From positions 248,001-312,000 of the forward strand of contig JAEINS010000001.1 of the NCBI GenBank assembly GCA_016342755.1: a stretch of DNA of 64,000 nt, read 5' to 3'. Shown here piece by piece: positions 46,280 through 54,218 of the stretch (its first letter is position 1; every line of letters begins with the position of its first letter). The stretch comes from Melioribacteraceae bacterium. GTDB lineage: Bacteria > Bacteroidota > Ignavibacteria > Ignavibacteriales > Melioribacteraceae. The notes below the pieces were generated by a model. The model saw only the letters and a program-made list of their open reading frames with translations. It was not told the origin of the DNA and searched no databases. The position numbers and the translations under genes were made by a program.

Positions 46280-47611
46280 ATGAAAAGAAGAGATTTTTTA
46301 AAGGCAACATCAATTGTTTCTACCGGAATGTTTTTAGGTGCTTCATCAATTTCGGCTAAAAGTTATGCTAATATTTATGGTGCTAATGAAAGGCTTAATT
46401 TTGCGGTTGTTGGTGTTAGAAGCAGAGCACACGCTCATAGAGAGGCTATAAAATATTGTGAAAACGCGATTATATCTCATATCTGCGAAGTTGATAAAAG
46501 ATATGAAGCTGATTTTTCTAATAAGGTTAAAGAGCAATTTGGCACAGCTCCAAAATCGGTAAAAGATTTTAGAAAACTTGTTGAAGAAAAGGATATAGAT
46601 GTAATTACAATTGCTACTCCCGAACACTGGCACGCGCCAATGTCTATTATGGCGTTACAAAACGGGAAACATGTTTATGTTGAAAAACCGTGCGCGCATA
46701 ATCCCAGAGAAGGAGAACTGTTAGTTCTTGCGCAAAAACGTTATGATAAACTTATACAGATGGGAAACCAGCAGCGATCTTCTAAACATACAATTGAAAT
46801 AGTTAACAGAATTAAAGACGGTCTTATTGGAACTCCGTATTATGGAAAAGCATGGTACAATAATAAACGTCAGGGAATTGGAGTTGGTAAAGTTGTTCCT
46901 GTACCCAATTATTTAGATTGGGAATTGTGGCAGGGTCCCGCGCCAAGAACAGCCTACAGAGATAATGTTCATCCATATAACTGGCATTGGTTCTGGAGAT
47001 GGGGAACTGGTGAAACTTTGAATAATGGAACTCATGAAGTTGATGTCTGCCGCTGGGCACTTGGTCTTGATTATCCCGACAGAGTAACAGCAAATGGCGG
47101 ACGATATCATTATAACGACGACTGGGAATTTTATGATACGCTAAACACCAGCTTTGAATATGATGACGGAAAAATGATTACATGGGAAGGTAAAAGCTGT
47201 AACGGTCTTACTGATTATAATCGTGGAAGAGGTTCGCTTATACAGGGTACAAATGGTTCTGTGTTAGTTGATAGAGGCGGCTATATTGTTTATAATCTGG
47301 GTGGTGAAATTATTGAAGAATATGATCCTATGAAAGATGCTGCTTCTGCGACATCGGATTTGGTTGGAATGGATAACATGACAATTGATCACTTTAGAAA
47401 TTTATGCAACGGTATTAGAAATGGTGAAAAATTACGTTCTCCAATTAATGAAGGAAATATTTCGGTAACAATGTTACTTCTTTCAAATATAGCATGGAAA
47501 TATAACCGTGTTCTTAATCTTGATTCAAAAACCGGCCGCATAGAAAATGATAGTGAAGCAATGAGTATGTGGTCCAGAGAATATGAACCAGGCTGGGAAC
47601 CAAAAGTATAA
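46280..47611 (+). CDS. Tat-exported Gfo/Idh/MocA oxidoreductase
   Basis: 443 residues. Twin-arginine signal MKRRDFLKATSIVSTGMFLG. Rossmann domain LNFAVVGVRSRAHAH (about residues 38-52), with VITIATPEHWHAPMSIMAL and HVYVEKPCAHNPREGE (EKP motif, about residues 135-137). The C-terminal domain ends EYEPGWEPKV. These enzymes oxidise or epimerise sugars with tightly held NAD. Its placement between two DUF1080 genes suggests periplasmic C3 oxidation of a glycoside. AAGGAG lies before the ATG. Confidence 0.92.
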   Translation: MKRRDFLKATSIVSTGMFLGASSISAKSYANIYGANERLNFAVVGVRSRAHAHREAIKYCENAIISHICEVDKRYEADFSNKVKEQFGTAPKSVKDFRKLVEEKDIDVITIATPEHWHAPMSIMALQNGKHVYVEKPCAHNPREGELLVLAQKRYDKLIQMGNQQRSSKHTIEIVNRIKDGLIGTPYYGKAWYNNKRQGIGVGKVVPVPNYLDWELWQGPAPRTAYRDNVHPYNWHWFWRWGTGETLNNGTHEVDVCRWALGLDYPDRVTANGGRYHYNDDWEFYDTLNTSFEYDDGKMITWEGKSCNGLTDYNRGRGSLIQGTNGSVLVDRGGYIVYNLGGEIIEEYDPMKDAASATSDLVGMDNMTIDHFRNLCNGIRNGEKLRSPINEGNISVTMLLLSNIAWKYNRVLNLDSKTGRIENDSEAMSMWSREYEPGWEPKV

Positions 47612-47633
47612 TCTAAAAAATAAAGGTATAATT

Positions 47634-48395
47634 ATGTTTAATCAATTATTATTAAAAAAAGATTTATTCGCGGCAATAATTGCTGTAGTAATTTTTTCAA
47701 CTAGCTGCTTCGGGCAGACTGATGCGGAAAAATCGAAATTAACAGAAGTATGGGAACCGGTTCCTGGAGTGGTAACTCCGGGAATTAATAATTCAGCTCC
47801 TTCAGATGCTATTGTATTATTCGACGGAAAAGATATTTCTAAATGGGAAAGCAGTGAAGGTAATCCCGCGGAATGGAAAGTTGAAGATAACTGTGTAACT
47901 GTTGTGAAGAAAAAGGGGAACATTCAGACTAAACAGGGTTTTGGCGACTGCCAATTACATATTGAATGGCGTTCTCCAATTGAAGTTATAGGTGAGAGTC
48001 AGGGCAGAGGAAACAGCGGAATATTTTTGATGGGAAGATATGAAGTTCAGGTTCTTGATTCTTATGATAACAAAACATATTCCAATGGACAGGCCGGAAG
48101 TATTTACAAACAGCACATTCCGCTTGTAAATGCTACTAAAAAACCTGGTGAATGGCAGATGTACGATATTATCTTCAAAGCTCCTGCATTTAATGAAGAT
48201 GGTTCAGTAAAAACAAAAGCTTACGCAACAGTTATACATAACGGAATTCTTGTGCAGAATCATGTTGAAATTGAAGGCACAACTGTTTGGATTGGTAAAC
48301 CTTATTATGAAAAACATAATGATAAAGAGCCTATAGTTTTGCAAGATCATGGAAATCCGGTTAGTTATAGAAATATCTGGATTAGAGAATTGTAA
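47634..48395 (+). CDS. DUF1080 protein, exported
   Basis: 253 residues from the ATG at 47634, with AAAGG upstream; an earlier in-frame ATG at 47583 lies inside the previous gene. Signal-like N-terminus with FSTSCFGQ (possible lipobox). A single DUF1080 domain spans about residues 60-253: IVLFDGKDISKWESSEG, GRGNSGIFLMGRYEVQVLDS and VLQDHGNPVSYRNIWIREL. Predicted partner of the Gfo/Idh enzyme before it, cleaving or hydrating a 3-keto sugar product. Confidence 0.88.
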   Translation: MFNQLLLKKDLFAAIIAVVIFSTSCFGQTDAEKSKLTEVWEPVPGVVTPGINNSAPSDAIVLFDGKDISKWESSEGNPAEWKVEDNCVTVVKKKGNIQTKQGFGDCQLHIEWRSPIEVIGESQGRGNSGIFLMGRYEVQVLDSYDNKTYSNGQAGSIYKQHIPLVNATKKPGEWQMYDIIFKAPAFNEDGSVKTKAYATVIHNGILVQNHVEIEGTTVWIGKPYYEKHNDKEPIVLQDHGNPVSYRNIWIREL

Positions 48396-48408
48396 AATTT
48401 CACTTTAT

Positions 48409-48441
48409 AAAGATGACATCTTTTTAAAAGATGTCATCTTT
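48409..48441 (+). terminator. Terminator-like hairpin after DUF1080 gene
   Basis: Perfect 15-base arms AAAGATGACATCTTT and AAAGATGTCATCTTT with a three-base loop, 14 bp after the stop. The 3' arm and its next seven bases recur at 48613-48634. Confidence 0.7.
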
Positions 48442-48451
48442 AATCAAATTT

Positions 48452-48482
48452 CCCAGGGCTGTTACGGTCGCACCTTGAGAGC
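48452..48482 (+). repeat. Dispersed repeat, copy C
   Basis: Begins CCCAGGGCTGTTACGGTCGC, matching copies A (7236) and B (7584) about 41 kb away. Here it lies between the two hairpin copies. Confidence 0.55.
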
Positions 48483-48766
48483 TTAAAATGACAAATCATA
48501 CTTTTGAGACAGCTTCTTCGACCATGGTACCTATGGAAACGAAAGAATACTTCTTTTTAATTAAAAAACAAGATTCCTCACTTTGTTCGGAATGACAAAT
48601 TGTTCACTTTAAAAAGATGTCATCTTTAATCAAAAATTCTTGAAGGTTTTTTACATCCGCTTCTAATTAAACACATCTAAACGTTAATTCAACATTTGTA
48701 AAATCATCGGATTAGCGTGTAAAATCAAAACAAACAATTTGATCTAAATTACAACAGTTTTACACT

Positions 48767-48778
48767 GTTGCAACCTTG
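48767..48778. promoter_or_regulatory. GTTGCAACCTTG motif before dehydrogenase operon
   Basis: Differs by one base from the motif at 44771. It overlaps a CAACAG/CTGTTG palindrome and lies about 110 bp before the start of the zinc-type dehydrogenase gene. Confidence 0.4.
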
Positions 48779-48887
48779 TATTTATTTATTACCTGAAGTA
48801 ACTTCACCTTGCATTTCCTTAGTTATGTAAATATTAAAATTATGTGACTAACCGGGCGAAGCTATATTAAAACTTTTGGAGGAATTT

Positions 48888-49889
48888 TTGTTAAAATCTA
48901 AAACTATTATTTTTACCGCACCATTAAAAGTTGAGATTGGTGAATTTGAATTACCTGAATTAGAGGCCGGACAAATTTTAACTAAAACTTTATTATCGGG
49001 TGTTAGTACCGGAACTGAAACACGGGTCTTAAGTGGTAAACAAGAAGGTGCAGAATTTCCATTAATTCCCGGGTATGAAAATCTTGGCGAAATAGTAAAA
49101 GTCGGTGAAGGTGTAAATCTTAATATTGGCGCCAGAGTTTTTACCGGTACATCAGAATTAACCGGGCATTACAATAAAAGCTGGGGTGCTCATCTTGAAT
49201 ACGCTATTGTAAACGAAAATTCAGTTATTCCGGTTCCAGAATCAGTTACCGATGAAGAAGCAATTTTCACAAAGATAGGAGCTATTTCTCTTCACGGAGT
49301 AAAAAGGGCAAAGGTTTCGGAGAATGAAAAAGTTGTTGTAATAGGTCTTGGTTTAATTGGCTGTTTAGCAGGATTTTGTTGTAAAGCGTTTGGAGCTGAG
49401 GTTATAGCTGTTGATCCTTCTGATGAGAGATTAGAAATTGCAAAAAAAGGCGGTGCTGATTATATACTTAATCCTACAAAAGTTAATTTGTCTGCTGAGA
49501 TTATTAAGTTGACAAACGGCGGTGCTGATGTAGTAATTGATGCAACCGGTATTGCTAAATTAGCAGATAGTTCAGCAAGGTTATTAAAAGGTAAAGACTG
49601 GGATAATTTATATCACCCGTCCGGCAGATTCCTGCTGCTCGGAAGTTGTGTTGATCCAATTATATTTAATTATAATGACACATTGTTTATGAATGAAATT
49701 GACATAATGGCTTCAAGAGATACAGTTAAGGAAGATTTAGTAGATATGTTAAATTTAATTAGAGATAAAAAAGTTGATGTTAAGGCAATTAAGCAAAATA
49801 TATTTAATTATGAAGAAGCTCCAAATGCGTATAACAAACTTCTAGATGAAAAATTAATGAGAATTGTGTTTGATTGGAGGAATAAATGA
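48888..49889 (+). CDS. Medium-chain (zinc-type) alcohol/polyol dehydrogenase
   Basis: 333 residues from a TTG at 48888; GGAGG at 48878-48882 overlaps the alternative upstream TTG, which is therefore rejected. MDR fold: GVSTGTETRVLSG and IPGYENLGEIVKVGEGV in the catalytic domain, then the NAD(P) site VVVIGLGLIGCLAGF (about residues 144-158). The usual GHE zinc motif reads GYE, so zinc binding is doubtful. Probably oxidises a sugar or sugar alcohol; paired with the overlapping Gfo/Idh gene. Confidence 0.88.
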   Translation: MLKSKTIIFTAPLKVEIGEFELPELEAGQILTKTLLSGVSTGTETRVLSGKQEGAEFPLIPGYENLGEIVKVGEGVNLNIGARVFTGTSELTGHYNKSWGAHLEYAIVNENSVIPVPESVTDEEAIFTKIGAISLHGVKRAKVSENEKVVVIGLGLIGCLAGFCCKAFGAEVIAVDPSDERLEIAKKGGADYILNPTKVNLSAEIIKLTNGGADVVIDATGIAKLADSSARLLKGKDWDNLYHPSGRFLLLGSCVDPIIFNYNDTLFMNEIDIMASRDTVKEDLVDMLNLIRDKKVDVKAIKQNIFNYEEAPNAYNKLLDEKLMRIVFDWRNK

Positions 49890-50905
49890 AAAAAGTGAAT
49901 ATTGGTGTTATTGGCGGCGGAATGATTGGAGAAGTTCATATTAGAACTATTCTTCAGGATGGCAGAGCAAATGTAAAATGGCTAACAACACGAAATAAAA
50001 AAGCATTAAAAGAATTGGTAACAAAATATTCAATTAAAAATTCCTCAAATAATTATAAAGATATGTTAAAGGATCCTGAACTTGATGCTGTTGTAGTTGC
50101 AACACCTCCTTTTACACATTTGGAAATTGGCCGCGAAGTATTAAAAGCTAATAAAAATCTTATAATGGAAAAACCGTTAGCCGTTAATAAAAAAGAATTA
50201 TTAAGTTTTGAAAAACTGGCTAAGTCTAAAAAAGATTTATTGGTTATGGAGTGTTCGGCCAGACACGCCAGACTTCAGCCTAAGTTTCAGTTTATAAAAA
50301 AAATAATTGAGAATGGAGAAATAGGTGAAGTTTACCATATTGATCACCGTCATTTAACTCACGGTGTTTTTGTTGAATACAATCCAAAAGGTAAATGGGC
50401 ATTAGATAAAACTAAAGCGGGCGGCGGTCCGTTTATGGATTGGGGAGTTTATGATCTTTCATTTCATCTGGGTTTATTTGATGATAAGCCTGAACTAAAA
50501 TCAGTTAAGAAGTTCATGAAAACCAATCTGCGCAAAGATATTAAAACTGATGTTGAACAGCATGGCGCTGCTTATTTAGAATTTTCGAATGGATTAACCT
50601 ATTATTATGAAAGAGGCAGCGGTGTTCATAGAGAAACCGCTAACGAATCAGTTATATATGGCACAAACGGTTCTCTTAGATTTAATCTTTGTTCATGGGA
50701 TTCGAATGAAGTGGAAGTAAATATTGAAGATAAAAAGGGAAAGATTAATAAAAAAATAAGAAAAGTTAATATGTCCAGGCATAAAGGTGATAACGAAGTT
50801 TTTGCATCGCATTTTATCGATTGTCTTTTAGGCAAAACAACACCGTTATTGCCTATAGAAACAGCTATAAAAAATATGAAAATATTGTTCGGGATATTGA
50901 ATTAA
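49886..50905 (+). CDS. Gfo/Idh/MocA-family oxidoreductase
   Basis: 339 residues, cytoplasmic (no signal). Rossmann start VNIGVIGGGMIGEVH, then AVVVATPPFTHLEIGREVL and NLIMEKPLAVNKKELL with the EKP motif (about residues 95-97). GGGPFMDWGVYDLSFHLGL carries the usual D-x-G-x-Y/H-x-x-D/H-type catalytic region. GGAGG lies before the ATG, four-base overlap with the MDR gene. The two dehydrogenases likely act in one route for a sugar released by the nearby glycosidases. Confidence 0.9.
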   Translation: MKKVNIGVIGGGMIGEVHIRTILQDGRANVKWLTTRNKKALKELVTKYSIKNSSNNYKDMLKDPELDAVVVATPPFTHLEIGREVLKANKNLIMEKPLAVNKKELLSFEKLAKSKKDLLVMECSARHARLQPKFQFIKKIIENGEIGEVYHIDHRHLTHGVFVEYNPKGKWALDKTKAGGGPFMDWGVYDLSFHLGLFDDKPELKSVKKFMKTNLRKDIKTDVEQHGAAYLEFSNGLTYYYERGSGVHRETANESVIYGTNGSLRFNLCSWDSNEVEVNIEDKKGKINKKIRKVNMSRHKGDNEVFASHFIDCLLGKTTPLLPIETAIKNMKILFGILN

Positions 50906-50918
50906 TAAGGAGATAAAA

Positions 50919-52097
50919 GTGACACAAGAAGATTTTAAGAAAAAGCTTGAAGAATTATACGCAAAATATAATGAGATAATTGAAACGCCAAATGAGCCAA
51001 GTGAAGATTATAACGGAATTTATACCAGGTATAAAAATCCGGTTGTAACAGCAGCTCATTCTCCAATTGAATGGCGGTTTGATTTGAATTATGAAACAAA
51101 TCCGTTTTTACAGCAGAGACTAGGCGTAAACTGCACATTAAATGCAGGTGCTATAGAATTTGAAGGGAAATATCTTTTGGCTGTAAGAGTAGAAGGTGAT
51201 GACAGAAAATCATTTTTTGCAATAGCAGAATCTCCAAACGGAATAGATAATTTTAAGTTTTGGGAATACCCTGTTCTTATGCCGGAGACAGAAAATCCTG
51301 ATACTAATGTTTACGATATGAGATTAGTAAAACATGAAGACGGCTGGATCTACGGCTTGTTCTGTTCCGAAAGACACGATGATACAAGGCCTGAAGACAC
51401 ATCCGCGGCAATAGCATCATGTGGAATTGCCAGAACAAAGGATCTTAAAGAATGGGAAAGATTACCCGATTTAATAACTTATTCCGGTCAGCAGCGTAAT
51501 GTTGTTCTGCATCCTGAATTTGTTAATGGTAAATATGCTTTGTACACAAGACCGCAGGACGGATTTGTTGATACAGGAAAAGGTGGCGGAATTGGCTGGG
51601 GATTAACAGACAGTATGGAGAATGCGGAAGTAAAAGAAGAAATTATTATGGATGCAAAAGAATACCATACTGTTTATGAAGTTAAAAATGGATTGGGTCC
51701 TGCTCCCATTAAAACTAAAGAAGGCTGGCTTCATTTAGCTCACGGGGTCAGGAATACAGCAGCCGGACTTAGATATGTTTTATACTTATTTTTAACTGAT
51801 TTGGCAGATCCTTCAAAAATAATATATAAGCCGTCAGGACATTTTATTGCTCCTGAAGGTGAAGAACGGGTTGGAGATGTATCGAATGTAGTATTTGCAA
51901 ACGGCTGGATTCCAAAAGATAATGGTGATGTACTAATATATTATGCGTCTTCGGATACACGTATGCATGTTGCCACTTCAACGGTTGCCCGTCTTCTGGA
52001 TTATGTTAAAAACACTCCGCCTGATCGTTTAAGATCGTTTACATCCGTAGAAGATCGAATTGCGTTGATTAATAAAAACAAAAAAATTAAAAACTAA
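50919..52097 (+). CDS. GH130 family mannoside phosphorylase
   Basis: 392 residues, GTG start with AAGGAG. Family segments: NCTLNAGAIEFEGKYLLAVR (about residues 68-87), TNVYDMRLVKHEDGWIYG with the catalytic Asp region, PLLITYS-like QQRNVVLHPEFVNGKYAL and YYASSDTRMHVATSTVARLL near the end. This set matches GH130_1-type 4-O-beta-mannosyl-glucose phosphorylases; phosphorolysis of Man-beta-1,4-Glc would give mannose-1-phosphate. No signal peptide, so it works on imported disaccharide. Confidence 0.9.
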   Translation: MTQEDFKKKLEELYAKYNEIIETPNEPSEDYNGIYTRYKNPVVTAAHSPIEWRFDLNYETNPFLQQRLGVNCTLNAGAIEFEGKYLLAVRVEGDDRKSFFAIAESPNGIDNFKFWEYPVLMPETENPDTNVYDMRLVKHEDGWIYGLFCSERHDDTRPEDTSAAIASCGIARTKDLKEWERLPDLITYSGQQRNVVLHPEFVNGKYALYTRPQDGFVDTGKGGGIGWGLTDSMENAEVKEEIIMDAKEYHTVYEVKNGLGPAPIKTKEGWLHLAHGVRNTAAGLRYVLYLFLTDLADPSKIIYKPSGHFIAPEGEERVGDVSNVVFANGWIPKDNGDVLIYYASSDTRMHVATSTVARLLDYVKNTPPDRLRSFTSVEDRIALINKNKKIKN

Positions 52098-52126
52098 ATT
52101 GCTCCTAGTTAGTGCAAAGTGATAAA

Positions 52127-52166
52127 AAGCCTGTATAGTCCTTTTGGCTATACGGGCTTATTTTTG
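52127..52166 (+). terminator. Terminator between GH130 and GH97
   Basis: AAGCCTGTATAG (52127-52138) pairs with CTATACGGGCTT (52148-52159), one G-U pair, followed by ATTTTTG. It ends the MDR-Gfo-GH130 operon and rules out an upstream start for GH97. Confidence 0.85.
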
Positions 52167-52214
52167 AACAATTATGAATTTAAAGTATTACCAATCAGAA
52201 AACGGCAGGTTGAT

Positions 52215-54191
52215 ATGAGTGATCGCTATGTTAAGAATGTGATAAGCCTAGTTATATTTTTATTATTTTCCAAGCAATTTATAGGCTGTTCCGGTTTGGA
52301 AAAAAATAATAAATGGATGATTAAATCGCCAAATCAGAATTATTCTGTTGAAGTAGCTCTCGATAAAACTACGGGGGAATTAAGTTATATGGCTAAATTT
52401 TCCGGTGAAGATAAGTACATTCTTGAGAAATCGGGCTTAGGAATTACTCTTGGCGAAATGGAGTTCAACAGTCAGCTTGATTTTAAATCTGCAAGTAAGA
52501 TTATCCAGAAAGAAGAAAGTTATAAAATGGTAAGCGGCAAAATAATCAATGTCAATCATATTTATAATGTGTGTGAGTTTGTTTTTACCAATGAAAATGG
52601 TAATGAATTAAACCTAGAGTTTAGAGCATTCGAAGAAGGATTTGCATATCGTTATTCAGTTGAAGGATTTTCCGGGAGGACTGCCGTAATACACCATGAA
52701 AACACATCATTCAATTTGCCTGTAAATGGTAAAGCCTGGCTGCAGCCTTACGATCAGATAACTAAATGGACTCCTGGTTATGAGCTGCCTTATACAGACG
52801 GCAGTAAAATTGGTGAAGACGCGCCTGAGCCGTTTAACGGCTGGTGTTTTCCAATGTTATTTGAAGTTGATAATAATTGGGTTTTTATAACTGAAGCTGA
52901 TTTAGATAATAATAACTGCGGAATGCATATTGACAAAGATAGTAAAGACGGGGACTACAAAATAACATTCCCGGTTGAAAATGAAGCGTTTACAAAGGGT
53001 GATAACAAGCCGGAAATTTCATTCCCGTGGAAATCATCCTGGCGTGTAATTATGTTAAGCCATAATTTAAAAAACATTTTCAAATCAAATATAGTTAACT
53101 CTCTTAGTGAGCCTGCACCAAAAGACGATTATAATTGGATTAAACCTGGCAGAGCAGCCTGGAGCTGGTGGTCGGAAAGTGATAGTCCAAAAAATTACAA
53201 ATCTCAAATAGAATTTATAGACTTTGCCGCAAATATGGGATGGGAATATTTATTAGTTGATGCAAATTGGAATTTGATGAAAGGCGACGATGTTGAGAAA
53301 CTATCTATTTATGCTAAAGAAAAAAATGTTGGATTACTTCTTTGGTATAATTCGGGCGGTTTAAATAACGAAGTTGAAGAAGAACCCCGTGACAAATTGG
53401 ATAAAGAAGAAACAAGAAAAAAAGAATTTGCATGGATGAAGAAACTCAGTATTAAAGGGATAAAAGTTGATTTCTTTCAAAGTGATAAAAAACATATTAT
53501 TGAACAGTACCATGCAATTTTAAAAGACGCATTGGATTATAATCTGCTTGTAAATTTTCATGGCTGTACAATGCCAAGAGGCTGGAGCAGAACATATCCA
53601 AATCTAGTAACAATGGAAGCAGTAAGGGGCGGTGAGTGTTATAAGTTTAGCAGTAGTTTTCCTACTGACGCGGTATTGCTTAATACAATTTATCCGTTTA
53701 CTAGAAATGTTACAGGTCCAATGGATTACACTCCGGTTATGTTTACTGAAAACACATATCCACATTTAACTACTAATGCTCATGAATTGGCTACGTCAAT
53801 TGTTTTTGAAAGCGGTATAACTCATTTTGCCGATAATTATAAAGTTTACAAAAAGCAGCCAAAGTATGTAATCGATTTTCTTAAGGAACTAAAAACTTTT
53901 TGGGATGAAAGTAAGATGCTGTATGGATATCCCGGTAAAAACATTGGTGTAGCAAGAAGGTTTAGTAATAAGTGGTTTATAGCCGGTCTAAACGGTTTGG
54001 CAAAAAATGATAAAGCTAATATTAAACTGGATTTTCTTTCAGAGGGGAAATATAAGGTTAGAATAATTAGTGATGGTAACAGCAGCCGTGAATTTAAATA
54101 CGTTGAAACAATGGTTGATAATACAACTGCTTTAGATATAGATTTACTGCCGTACGGCGGTTATTCGGCAATACTAACTAAAGTTGATTAG
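52215..54191 (+). CDS. GH97 family glycoside hydrolase, lipoprotein
   Basis: 658 residues from the ATG at 52215 (GCAGG eight bases upstream). A frame extension to 52119 spans a terminator and is rejected. Lipoprotein signal with QFIGCSG. The N-terminal beta-sandwich (about residues 35-280) includes WLQPYDQITKWTPGYELPY; the catalytic barrel has RAAWSWWSESDSP, WEYLLVDANW, IKVDFFQSD and TMEAVRGGE. The C-terminal beta domain ends LLPYGGYSAILTKVD. GH97 acts on alpha-glucosides or alpha-galactosides; which one is not decided here. Confidence 0.92.
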   Translation: MSDRYVKNVISLVIFLLFSKQFIGCSGLEKNNKWMIKSPNQNYSVEVALDKTTGELSYMAKFSGEDKYILEKSGLGITLGEMEFNSQLDFKSASKIIQKEESYKMVSGKIINVNHIYNVCEFVFTNENGNELNLEFRAFEEGFAYRYSVEGFSGRTAVIHHENTSFNLPVNGKAWLQPYDQITKWTPGYELPYTDGSKIGEDAPEPFNGWCFPMLFEVDNNWVFITEADLDNNNCGMHIDKDSKDGDYKITFPVENEAFTKGDNKPEISFPWKSSWRVIMLSHNLKNIFKSNIVNSLSEPAPKDDYNWIKPGRAAWSWWSESDSPKNYKSQIEFIDFAANMGWEYLLVDANWNLMKGDDVEKLSIYAKEKNVGLLLWYNSGGLNNEVEEEPRDKLDKEETRKKEFAWMKKLSIKGIKVDFFQSDKKHIIEQYHAILKDALDYNLLVNFHGCTMPRGWSRTYPNLVTMEAVRGGECYKFSSSFPTDAVLLNTIYPFTRNVTGPMDYTPVMFTENTYPHLTTNAHELATSIVFESGITHFADNYKVYKKQPKYVIDFLKELKTFWDESKMLYGYPGKNIGVARRFSNKWFIAGLNGLAKNDKANIKLDFLSEGKYKVRIISDGNSSREFKYVETMVDNTTALDIDLLPYGGYSAILTKVD

Positions 54192-54218
54192 AACGAAATT
54201 AATAATGAGGTTTTTGAA

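Larger units (their letters stand above)
48396..48887. other. Gene-free region with partly duplicated terminator and dispersed repeat
   Basis: Contains a 15-base-stem hairpin (48409-48441), dispersed repeat copy C (48452-48482), an ATTCC/GGAAT stem (48573-48593), a second copy of half the hairpin (48613-48634), a CAACAG/CTGTTG palindrome (48752-48770) and GTTGCAACCTTG (48767-48778). The last ~120 bp should hold the promoter for the dehydrogenase operon. Confidence 0.6.

Noticed and set aside
52119-52214. N-terminal extension of the GH97 gene
   Set aside because: It runs across a clear terminator and would bury the lipoprotein signal that follows the ATG at 52215.
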